The notes beneath the pieces are model-generated. The model was not told where the DNA came from and made no database searches. It saw only the letters and a list, made by a program, of their open reading frames with translations. Of a stretch of DNA of 27,852 nucleotides, positions 10,395-20,533 are shown piece after piece (positions within the stretch are counted from its first letter, which is position 1; the number at the start of each line of letters is the position of its first letter). Both the position numbers and the translations under genes were made by a program. The stretch comes from Ectocarpus siliculosus (lineage: Eukaryota; Sar; Phaeophyceae; Ectocarpales; Ectocarpaceae), in contig FN648646.1 in NCBI GenBank assembly GCA_000310025.1, positions 1 through 27,852 of the forward strand. Direction: 5' to 3'.

Positions 10395-10898
10395 ATGGTT
10401 GTACTCGTGTGGAGACTGCTGCTGCTGCCGCTCTTCCTGCTACTTTCCCCCTCCACTCGTGATGGTGTCGAAGCTTTCGCCTTCACCACGCCAAATCCCG
10501 GCGCAGCGCGCGCGAGGGCTGCGGCACTACCACCACGCGTCGGTGCTCCCCGGACTATGGCTTCGGCAGGGCCACCCTTCTTCCCGTGCAGGGTGGCGGC
10601 GGCGGCGGAGCGAAGTAGCTGGGCGACGAGCGCAACGAAGAGGGGGAAGGAAGGCGACGACGATGGCGACAGGATCGACATGCTGACGGGGAGCGGGCTG
10701 CGCGGCGTGGACACGAGCAAGCTCACGGGAAACGAGAAGCGGGACGCTGATTGGTTCCTCCGCACGAACTCCCGTGAGCTCGTGTGGTTCGAAGACCCGG
10801 TGTTCTACCTCGGCCTGTGCTTGATTGTCCCGGTGGTCGGCCTCGTGTGGGGCGCCTTGAATTGCTACGTCCCCGGAATCTGCCCCTCCACGTTGTAG
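10395..10898 (+). CDS. Plastid-targeted small single-span membrane protein, unknown function
   Basis: A single exon of 167 residues ends at TAG 10896-10898. The start at 10395 puts a hydrophobic signal segment (MVVLVWRLLLLPLFLLL) at the N-terminus; an ATG at 10356 would only add a hydrophilic THTHTP leader. The sequence V-E-A27|F28-A-F matches the heterokont A|F presequence cleavage motif, followed by an Arg/Ala/Pro-rich transit region to about 75. The mature domain begins around GDRIDMLTGSGLRGVDTSKL (91-110). It has a short amphipathic stretch, EKRDADWFLRTNSRELVWFE (114-133), then one membrane span at about 136-155 (VFYLGLCLIVPVVGLVWGAL) and a short CYVPGIC tail. That layout resembles small thylakoid or envelope accessory proteins, but I cannot name the family. 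Confidence 0.75.
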   Translation: MVVLVWRLLLLPLFLLLSPSTRDGVEAFAFTTPNPGAARARAAALPPRVGAPRTMASAGPPFFPCRVAAAAERSSWATSATKRGKEGDDDGDRIDMLTGSGLRGVDTSKLTGNEKRDADWFLRTNSRELVWFEDPVFYLGLCLIVPVVGLVWGALNCYVPGICPSTL

Positions 10899-11189
10899 AT
10901 GTATTTTATTGTGCGCATGATGCGATAGAGCGGGGGTGGGCTTGCTCCCGGACAGATGTATTTTTTGTTCGGACAGAGTCGCTCGACGAGGAGCTTGAGG
11001 TATGCGTATCTTCCCACCAGTGTAGGCGTAACACGAGCGCGCAGCTGCTACAGTGTTGTTGGTGGTGCAGGGATAGGAAGGGGAAGAATGATCAGGATGG
11101 AACTGTTGCGTACTTCTCTTTTCTCCCTCCATCTTGCAAGTACTTGTTGTCAAGATATATAAGTCGAAGCATACAATGGGCATGCGATC

Positions 11190-11195
11190 AATAAA
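11190..11195 (+). terminator. AATAAA, possible polyadenylation signal
   Basis: It lies 292 bp after the stop of the plastid membrane-protein gene, on its strand. Use of this hexamer in this lineage is not assured, so it is only a candidate. Confidence 0.3.
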
Positions 11196-11354
11196 GCCGG
11201 TACACGTGAGCTTTCAGGCCACGACCACGGACAAGAAATACCCCGTGCGGCGGGACGCCCCGGAAATGTTTATTATGAGGGTCGTATAGACAGCAAATCT
11301 TGCGAGCAGTCCGATGGTCTCTAGAGATGCACATGGTACTCCCCAGCGTGTCAC

Positions 11355-11392
11355 CTAAGCTTATTGTGGGACGAGCACAATATAAAGCTTAG
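11355..11392. repeat. Imperfect inverted repeat (hairpin)
   Basis: CTAAGCTTATTGTG (11355-11368) pairs with CACAATATAAAGCTTAG (11376-11392) across a 7-nt loop, apart from a 3-nt bulge. It lies 457 bp beyond the stop of the plastid membrane-protein gene. It could be an RNA hairpin or a remnant of a foldback element. Confidence 0.7.
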
Positions 11393-12318
11393 TATCTATG
11401 TACAGCAGTATACCGAGGTCGTTCGTCCTCGTCGCAGTTTGCGCGAGAAATGTCATGCATCAGCCACCAAGAAGGGGCGTGCATGATCCTAGAGACACGG
11501 TAGGGGAAGGGTGCAAGGGTTTTCATTTATCCGTGCCAAGAAAAACGCAGCGGCAAGTAGAGCGACGTCAGCGGCAGTAAGGAGAACACCGGATGACTGC
11601 TTCCGGTGGCGTTTGCCGCGATTTGAGGCTGGGTGAACGCCGTGTATCGTGATTTTGTGAAACGCCCGGATTTTGGTGCGCCGGAGACAGTTTGACGGGG
11701 AACCGGTCGTGGAATTGACGTTGGCTCCAGGCGAATACGACGAGGGTGTGTTGGTTTGCGGGAAGGAAAACGCGAAAACATTCGCTGTTGCCCCTCTGTC
11801 GGGTTCAGCCCGATGATTTGGAGGACTCAACCCTCAAAGGGACCAACCAGTACCGAGAAACATGTTTGAGAGGAGACATAACTTTGAGGAGACAAGGTCT
11901 CTACGTCACTTTTCGCGACGCAGCGCCTCTGCGCTCTTCCCGAAAACTCGGTTGTATTTCGGTTAGCGTACCGCACCCTCGTCTAGTCGCTGGGTTACCG
12001 CGGTGCAATGCACTACATCGGAAACGAAGGCAGTGCTACATAACACAAGTTAAGGACAATATCAAAACAAGAGAGCAACTACTCGGATATTGCAACCATA
12101 GTCGCAACGTAGACAATCAAGACGCCCCCGACTTCCTAAGAGATATGTGTCTCTCGATGTGACGTTGTGCAAAGAAACGAACAACTTTCTTGCACCGCAA
12201 ATTAGACCAGAAGGTCTCTAGTGATCACACGGGTTCCCAAGTATTTACTATCAGACCGAATACTCCCCCCTCTCTCTCTCTCTGCGTATCTCTTTGTGGA
12301 GCACTGTGCATGAACCCG

Positions 12319-15300
12319 TCATAAGTACTGCCCTTCTCGTACCGGCCATGATGACGATAACGACGACGACGTGCCAACAGCAAGAACGGCTGCAGCGACG
12401 GTGGTGATAGCCACGACGAGCGAGACGCCTCTCGGGACGTTCTTTGCCCCCGCCGACTCGGAGTCGGTCTGGTCTGCCGTGCAAAAGTCCCCCCCCGCTC
12501 CCGTGCCCTGCGACGTACCCTCGCAGTCGCAGCCAAAGTCGACGCATGTCCCGATACCGCCGCAAACGATCCCCTCCGCCGTGCAGAAAACTTTGAAGAA
12601 GTGCGAACAAGGTAAAAGTGACGCAAGAGAGGGGGGGGGGACCACGATTTTGTTTTGGTTCCGTGCTATTGCAACTCGACTGCGCACACACTCTGATTTC
12701 CGGAGCATGGATCAGAACACACACAAACCACGCACATCGATGGCTTACACATTCCGACGTTTGCGGCCATTTGATGCACACACGGTCAAAAACAAAATCT
12801 AGATCAAAAGATCTGTACCTGCGAGCGGAACATTTGAAATGACGGGCAGACGAAAGTAAAACACGGCGACTATTGCAGTGCTAGGTTCTCACGTGTTTCG
12901 GTGCTGACGAAGACGTCGCTGACGAAAGACCCGCCCTCCACAGCGTCACCCGCGATCAGGTACAGCGCGGGCTCTTTCACTCCGTTTTCGCCGTCTGCCG
13001 TCCACGCCAGCATCCTGTGCCCCCACTTGCCGAGGTACGTAGGGATGTTGTCGACCTCCGTGAGAGCCCACTCCATGCTGGAGTACAGGTTCGACCCGGT
13101 TGATCCTTCTTCGTAGTTCACCTTCGACAAAGTTTTGGTGGAGTTTTGGGTGTTTGCTTGCTCCGTCGTGTTCGATGCGGCGGTGTTACTTCGTCCATGA
13201 GTGGGTGGGTATTGCAACCGAGGGAACAACGGCTGCCTGGGAAGGGCTAAATAATCGTTCTCGATTCCGACCGCGTCTGCTGCAATTATCGTGGGACCAC
13301 GTGGTCTTGCGATCCCGGACGTTATCAACCGCACACTGGGGCCGATCCGGGCGTGGTTTTCAGTAACCTAGTGCTCGAATTGCATGGAAAGGTGTTGACG
13401 TCGTCTCTCGATCACAACATCAATTGCCACGTTGGAACAGTAACACACGACGAATGAATGCGTGCGTGGAGCACAACCCTCTCGGTAATGTATGCCGAAC
13501 TCTCTCATTGTCCACACTCTCTTCCGACTGTATCCTCGAAAACCCACCTGGTGCCAGGTGAGCCCGTCCGTGCTAAACCACATATCCACGTAGCCGATCA
13601 TGGAAGAGACGATGCTGTTGCCGTTCTGCCCCATATACCCGCCACCCGCGAGCCACATGCGAGGGCCATTTCCCGTGAAAGTTCGGAATTCCGACGATGG
13701 AGTCACGTCCGCGTAGGGATCGGAGACCTTGGTCAAGGTCGCAACGTCGAACCATCCTCGAGGACCCCAATCGGCGCTCTCGGTCACGACAGACCAGGCC
13801 ACTGTGCACCGAGAGGGAGGGAAAATTTCGATCCCCTGTCAAGTTGGACTCGGCAGGTCTTGAGAAGAGCATCGCTACAGGAAATGATTCGGGCGATATT
13901 TTATCCATTTGAGAAGTAATGCACAGCTATGTAGCTCTCGACCTGCCACATGCTGTATACGGTACAAGGCCCCCCTTCGGGGGTTAGGTGGCTTGCCTCC
14001 CGGGGGCGATGCAAGAGGACATGGTCAATGTAATCGCCATCGCATCATTGCATCTTTTCGTCATGAAAATCCGTAGTGAGAGCCGGTTTTGCGTACAACC
14101 TGCAGAATTTGCCTGGAATTGCATAATGCGAGCTTTTTTTTATCTCGCCGTGACTTTGCACGTAAGCGTGAATGTGTGCCTTTGGGCTAGTGGCGTCTTT
14201 GCTGCGGGCCCTTCTGTAATCCGCTGCGTTTTATCATTCGTTCGTATGTGTTCGTGTTGCTCATGGTCTGTGGGACCTGTGTGCATTGCGCAGAAACCAA
14301 AAATCTTCTATTTCTTACGAAGGCTTTCTTCGGACCGAACACGTCCCCGGGGTATAGAGCCATTTCTTTCAACTTTGTGCGTCAAGCACACGCGCCACGG
14401 GTGGCTGGCGGTCCTCGGGCGTGCGCGGTAATGTACCGACGATACCCCTGCATGCCCCTGAGAAGCAAGCGTGAGAAAATACAAAATACTCGCTTCCGCC
14501 AGGGACAGATGTCTCGAAGCATGAAAACAGGCGAAATGGTACATACGGAAATATTGCCGGAGGGCGCTGATATGAGTTGTTGTCTTGGATGCTACTCCCT
14601 CCGGCTTGTCAGCCCAGCCAAGACGATTTCTGTCTTCGTCAGGTTTTCTGCTCCCCTCTCTCTCTCCTCCTCTCCTTCGAAGTCTCAACAACATCTCACC
14701 CCCATCCTTCGTCTTGTACACGTCGTTCCTGCATCGCATCCCGTTGTACCTCGGGTCGTCTTCCGGCCATCCCCCGAAACCGCCCATCAAGAAAAGCGTG
14801 TCATTAAACTCTGACTGCACCAGGGGGCGTTGAACCACGGCAGCAGCTGACCCATTTGCGAGACAGTCGAGGAGAACGAACAGCGGTAAGCACCTACAGT
14901 AGTGCGACGAACCACAGCGGGTACAATCCACCCTCATTTTAACATCAGCTTCTACCGCTGTTGTGGACGAGAAAGGTGCATGACTTTGAAAGTGCTTACA
15001 AGTCGTGGCTACTACACCTATGGTGAGGTTTTGGATTCACCTGGTAGGGCTTTGTCTCACCTAAGCCTGCCCTAGGCGAGAACGGCACGTCGTTTCCGCT
15101 GGCCATCTTCTCCCAAGCGAAGGACCAGAACCCGGACGCGTCCTGCACGATGTCTCCCGCCCAGACATCGTTGGTGAGAGGCGACCCTCCAATGATGAAC
15201 AACCTGAGCTTTGTTGTATGAGCGTTAGGCGGCGAAAGCGGGTAGGCGGTCGATTGTGGTTTGTGGTGTTGAGTGGGTGTGGTGGATGATGTAGGCTGTA

Positions 15301-16955
15301 ACAATAGTGGGATAGGTGTCACGACTACTGTCACAGTGAAATAAGCCCACGATGTGCTTGTGCCATCGGGGTGCGGTAAGGTAATGCATCATTTGAAGAC
15401 CGCACCTTCCGAGCACCCCAATAAGTGTGCAAGCATGCAATGTTGGTTGATAAAAGCCACGGGAGGAGTCCTCTTTCGTGCCGACCCCTATGCACAGTAC
15501 TGTAGTGGTACGTTGTTCTTCCGAAGGCTACCTGTCCAGAAACACGCTGCTTTCGTGCCAACCTCGACCCGTCCAGTTGGCGTTACCCGCGAAACGCCAG
15601 TCATCTGCACGAACGAGAGGGTACCGCACCAGTAGTATCGGGGCAAGCACGGCGTGCACAGGCCAAGTCCAGTCAGGACAGCAGTGTCTCTGTGTTTCAC
15701 AGGATAGGTCTCCACACGTCTAACTGATGTGCTCAGATGAGCAGGCAGCGCATTGGCCCACAAAATTACCCATCGTGTTGTTGTCGATCCTTCAGGAGGA
15801 CGAGGGTTCAAGGGCTTTTGCAGTCGGAATATAATCGACAGACTCACTCCCATCTTCCGTGACCCAGACGTCGTTGTCAGGGTCAGGAGTGTACCCTCCA
15901 GCAAGTACCATTAGCTCCGTCGATACTCCGCTGTGGTTGGTGGCCTGGAGAACGTCAAGTGTGTGCCCGAATCGAGCATACCACGGCGCCAGGGCACCAG
16001 GGTCAACCGCATCGAAATTTTGCAGCTGAAAGTCCCCCGTCAGCTCGTTGCTCTGCATCCACGTCTGCCCATCTGGCGAGCTCCACACGTCCCCCCGTCT
16101 GTTCTGAAACCTCAAGTTGTAGGTCTGGTATAGCTCACCCCTACCACCGACCACCCAGAGCCGGTCCTTGAACACAGCTGCCGCGTGTCCTGCAGTATAG
16201 TCGTCGGATCGCGAGGTTACACAATTTATCCTACAGCATTTCTTGTACATATGTTATTGGGGCGCACACGAGTGGTTCAACAGATCGACTACACTCTAAC
16301 TTATACCGGCAGCGGACAAAGCAGTCGTCCTATTACCGTACGTACGGGACTACAACAGTTTTCAGTAATTTTTCAGTGCAGTACACCTGCCGGCGAAGAG
16401 GCCGGCAATCGATGTAAGACTGCTGACATACAATGTTACAGCAATATAGTTCTCAAATCAGTAAGAACTTCACTGCTGTACGTAGTTGAGCCCCATATTT
16501 AACCTATACACTCTATACAGCAGTGGTGGCTGTTCGTTGCCCAAGAAACGAAATGAGCCGCGAAACCCGTCCCATTAGACTAGAGGGTGGTGGTACTGAA
16601 AGTCGTCGCGCCAGCCGTGTGTAGCCCCACAGCAGTACGGCACGGTACGTACGCGTTTAGCAGATACATAATACATCAGTTCCGTGCTTGCCGCCACTAT
16701 GAAACATATACCGACAGCGACCTGGCAAGCAAGAAAGCACCGCGCTGCTCAACTGCGGGCATTCATTGGACAGCAGCCGTGCACGCTCTCACCGTTGCGA
16801 CCTGAAAACGAATCATCAGCTTCCAGTTGGATCCAGCTGTTGGCCGCGGACGTGTTGTATTGCGCTGCTCTCACCTCGCTGCTGCAAGCCGCGAGGAGAG
16901 CAAGACGAAGAGCAAGGGTAGTCCATATCCGAAATGCCGATCGCCTTCTCAGCAT
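12319..16955 (-). CDS. Secreted or membrane-anchored kelch-repeat protein with EGF-like module, eight exons
   Basis: Exons 16793-16955, 15848-16189, 15532-15604, 15041-15203, 14700-14814, 13548-13801, 12893-13121 and 12319-12590 join in frame (phases 1,1,2,0,1,0,1) to 536 residues. Residues 1 to about 31 form a signal peptide (RIWTTLALRLALLAACSS). About six kelch-type blades follow, each with a hydrophobic strand ending in a Gly pair and most with an N-D-V-W/DG-x-x-W segment: LWVVGG, LMVLAGG, LFIIGG, LFLMGG, MWLAGGG, LYLIAGD. These should fold as a beta-propeller. Six Cys at 449-483 (CTAEGIVC, CVDFGCDC, FC) form an EGF-like module, then a hydrophobic segment at 502-519 and a 16-residue tail. 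That is a type I anchor, or possibly a GPI signal. A role in cell-surface or wall interaction is inferred, and the ligand is unknown. Frame continuity at every junction supports the model. Confidence 0.85.
16190..16792 (-). other. Kelch-gene intron 1 with palindromes
   Basis: This 603-bp intron holds a 12-bp palindrome CCGTACGTACGG (16336-16347), an inverted repeat TGCCGGC-6-GCCGGCA (16388-16407) and three copies of the 8-mer ACAGCAGT/ACTGCTGT (16472, 16517, 16629). Confidence 0.7.
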
Positions 16956-18431
16956 CTGGCGTCACCTCGGTGTCTCGCCCGCTCTCGCGGGGACGCGGTC
17001 ACACACTCACCGCTCCGAAAAGATCGTATGATGGGTCGATCTTCACAAAAACAACGGATTTTTTTTTTGCAAAGGGTTTCAGCTGAGTCTCGAGGCCTAT
17101 GAAAATATTTTGTGCGCGCGCGCGAAAATGCGGTAGATTTCTCGAAGACGTCATCATCAAATTTAAATCGAAACGGAACATGAGGCATCCGATGATTGGT
17201 CAGCACCGATGGAAGTCAAATTGTTGTCCTCACCGTGAATCATGTTCTTAGAAATTTCTACGGGGACACGACGTTGTTGCCCCTCTGCTCTCGCCGACGC
17301 GAACGACGGGGCAAGGAGCAGGTATGGGTGATCCACGACACTCTTGAGGGCTCTTGTCTCCCCATTTGTGCTGTCGAAGACCCTTTTTGGGTAGCTGTAG
17401 GTGTAAGTTCAATGACGACACCATCTGGCACATTTCCAACATCCCAACGTGCGTGCGTGTGTGTGCCGAACTTGCATCTTGGAGGTAGTCATCCGCCAGC
17501 TGTGTGTAGCGAAGAGGCCCCTTGCAGATGTACGCAGGCCCCGTGCCGACATCCGCACTGTGGGCATGCACAGGCCCGGGGGTGAAAAGGTTGTACTGTA
17601 GGCTTGGAAATTCTCGCTGAGGTGGTTGTTGTTGTGGTACGTTCTCGCATTGTTCGGCGAACAGCTCTCCGCGTTTTTTCCAGCGGGCGATGTTTGCCCG
17701 TGTGTCTGTCGGAGCGCGCCCGGCAATATACGCAAGAGCTAGACAGAGGTCGAGTAACTGCTGTGTGCCCTCTCGTGCTACCGCTGCACATCTTCGCAGC
17801 AGCAGGACGCGCTGCGGACATATATATCTGTCCACCACAGCAGGAGTACTTGCTACTACACTTGCTCTGCTGCTGTCTATCTAGACTTTCTGCTGCACAG
17901 GCAGGAATAGAGCGGGTTCTCCTTCTTTTCGCAAATGTGTGATGTCAGCGCTCGGTGTAAGACATCTTGCCGCATGCCTTTCAACGGCCCGTGGCAAGTG
18001 TGGCACCCCACCTGATGCCGACCGAGAAAAATCTAGGAGATGCTGCTGTGCAGATGACCGCCTCTTGCCCGCGCGGTAGCACAGCAGCAGTAGTTCAGCA
18101 GGCAGAGAGTAAACAGACCACCACAATTGGCCGGAGACCTGACGCCGTTGTGTTGCTGAGGGTTGTCAGCTACCGTAGAGTAGGGTATGATGGTATGAAA
18201 ATAAAGTAATGAGCGCCAAGCGCACGAAACGATCGTTACCTCCCACGTGGCACGCAATACTCGGATGGTCTACATTTAGACTGTACTGCTGTGTGCAACC
18301 GGTGAACAACCTTGTGCTATGTAGACGAAAACATATTTTCAACATATTTTCAAAAAAATATGCTGCTCACAGCGTTCATTCATAAATGCCGAGAGGGTAA
18401 GGACTTGTAAACAATAATAAAAACTAGTAAG

Positions 18432-18453
18432 GACTACTGCGGAGGCAGTAGTC
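18432..18453. repeat. Short perfect hairpin
   Basis: GACTACTGC, the loop GGAG, then GCAGTAGTC: a 9-bp stem with a 4-nt loop, immediately left of the degenerate tandem repeat. Confidence 0.8.
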
Positions 18454-18491
18454 TAAAGTTCCTCTTGGTTGTTGTCGGGAACTCTGGATGG

Positions 18492-18750
18492 GTCAACCCC
18501 AACGCGTGTATACATATTCATAGATTGCCGTGTGCCCACGGCTGCTTCCCCAATTGATTTTACGTCAAGTGCCGTTTGTGTCCTTGTGTACGATGGCGTC
18601 ACACGCAGAAAGGCACACACATCAATACTACTCACACGAGCAAAAGCCCAGTATTGCAGAAGACTCCAAAATCCCCTCTCGCTTCAAGTGCCGTTTGTGT
18701 CTTGTAACGATGGTGGCGTCACGAGCGTGTCAACTCCAACCCGTGTATAC
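18492..18750. repeat. Degenerate tandem repeat, about 119-bp period
   Basis: Two block pairs recur in direct orientation. GTCAACCCCAACGCGTGTAT (from 18492) returns at 18729 with two mismatches in 22 bp. TCAAGTGCCGTTTGTGTC (from 18565) returns at 18684, running on into GATGGCGTCAC-like sequence. The offsets are 237 and 119 bp, close to 2:1, which suggests up to three decayed units. Confidence 0.6.
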
Positions 18751-20533
18751 CTTGTGAGAAAGGGGGTCTTGTTCGTCGTGCGGGTCCCATATCTCGTTTG
18801 TGGATAGGCTGAACGCAACAGATACAGCGGCAGAAAAGAATTTCACACCATTTCGCCATTAAATCTGATATTCGAACGCTACCTACCGCCCAAGTCTATA
18901 GACCTCTCCGGATAACGCCCTCCTCTTACTGCTGTGTACATCGCTAGGCCAAAAGGACAATTAGCTGAGTTGTACCGGCACGGTCTTCTACCGACGTCGA
19001 AATGCCCGCGTACAAAAAGGTGCACGACAGCAGAGCAGTGAGTGATGGTGTTCTCGATGAAACGATACAGTTCGAAGTATTATTGAGACCCACGGTCGGA
19101 ACATTCGTCCGTGTAGATAAACAAACTAAACGCAGAAGAAACGAATCCGACGTGTGGAGACGCCTGGGCCGTTGTTGCGCGTAAAAAGCGATACGCTTGT
19201 TGTATCATATCGCCAATCATATCGCCAGCCCATTACTGTACTCCGTTCGCAGTTATATTTTCCCGCCCTGTACGGCCTTGCTTCCACTATTACTGAAGAG
19301 CTCCCATCCCGGATCACACAGGAAAAACACGTTTCAATGCGTGCATTCTTTCACAATTTATTCGCACAGCCCCTTTCATAGTGCATTTAGAACACAACCC
19401 GTGCCACTATCGGTCGGGCGGGTTCGTGTTCGTTCCTGCCAGGCCAGACCTCTTGGCTTCGTAGCTGTTTAAGACAGCCAGTCTCTTTTCCAACCCCTTA
19501 ATTAACCCTAGGTCCGCCAGCGCCTAACCAAGAAGCGTCTGCAGACCACCGACCGCACGCCATGCCGTACCATATCATTCATGCTAAAACCTTTTTTTTC
19601 TTTCTTTTCGCCGCTTTTACGCCTGGAGCTAAAGAACAGGAAATGACCATCTCTCCTCCTCCCTATCTCCCCTTCGTCCCTCCACCACCCCAGCGATAAC
19701 GACCAGTAAACAAGTCCTTCGGACGGATGGGATCGCCAAGAACCCCCGCCACCTTAAGACCTACAAAAAACACCTACCATCTGCTCTGTTCGTCCCCTCT
19801 TCGAACAAACACACTTTGCAGCTACGTACGACCCTCCAAAAGAAGCCACCACACTCATTTTTTATTTGTGTGTTGCGTCCCGATTTATTTCTCACACATA
19901 TCTTCAAGCTCGCAAAATTAGAAATATGGTCCTTGTTGCCCAATCTCGAGACCAACAAGACCGGAAGCGTACCGTAGAGCCTTCTTTCAAGTTTCTCGCC
20001 AACTGAACCCCCAATATTTACCCTTTCCCGAGTTATTGTTGCTTGCTTGTGGTCGAGCAGCCGAGATAGCCCGAACACAAGACTGTTCCACCAGTATACC
20101 GGACGCCTGCCCGTATCCCCGTAGTACCCGGCCCACTCAACGATGTTCCCGCGAGCAATAGGCTAAAAGAATAAAAGGAAGCGAAGAGATTCGAGCGTAA
20201 TAGGAAGCGGGGCACGATCCGTCTTGGGGCGCGGCGCGATTCTCCCCAATACGTTCCTCGCCCGGTTCCTGTTACTCGTTGGCTCGAGGGCACAGCAGTC
20301 TAGGACAACAACAGCACCAGTATCGCGTCGCTCCGGCCCATGCTCGATAAACGTATTGGAAACACCGCCTGTAAAACATGACTTCCCCTGCAAGATAAAA
20401 ACCAAATTCTCATTCTCCTTTCACCCACCCTCCGCGCGCACCGAGCTGCATGGTGCCAGTGAAAGCTCTAGTCATTGCTCCCATGCGCTCCTCGCGTGCC
20501 CATCCATCACGTAGTGTCGCCAACGAAGCGGGC

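Larger units (their letters stand above)
10899..12318. other. 3' region of the plastid gene and intergenic DNA before the kelch gene
   Basis: Convergent 3' ends of the genes at 10395 (+) and 16955 (-) meet here. Besides the AATAAA and a hairpin at 11355-11392, there is a CT microsatellite at about 12266-12281 and ACAGCAGT at 11402. Short ORFs have no recognisable domains. Confidence 0.5.
16956..20533. other. Gene-poor intergenic region
   Basis: The 5' region of the kelch gene is on the left and the 3' region of the low-complexity-protein gene on the right. The longest frame (minus, 17248-17838) has no recognisable domain. A 60-codon ATG frame at 19002-19184 (+) has balanced composition but no support. 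The region includes the hairpin at 18432-18453, the degenerate tandem repeat at about 18492-18750, and 8-mer copies at 18285, 18928 and 20292. Confidence 0.5.

Noticed and set aside
9896-10765. 289-codon open frame on the minus strand
   Set aside because: It runs antisense through the well-supported plastid gene at 10395, has Ser/Arg/Pro-rich composition and no domain.
13969-13984. CCCCC-TTCG-GGGGG hairpin resembling a bacterial terminator
   Set aside because: Short, inside a kelch-gene intron in a eukaryotic context, with no T-tract.
15354-15425. Inverted GGGGTGC/GCACCCC and GGTGCGGT/ACCGCACC blocks in kelch intron 3
   Set aside because: Arms are short and poorly aligned with each other; not strong enough to call an element.
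17248-17838. 196-codon minus-strand frame
   Set aside because: Composition is moderately protein-like around LLDLCLALAYIAGRAPTDTR, but there is no recognisable domain, splice support or neighbour; a chance ORF is as likely.
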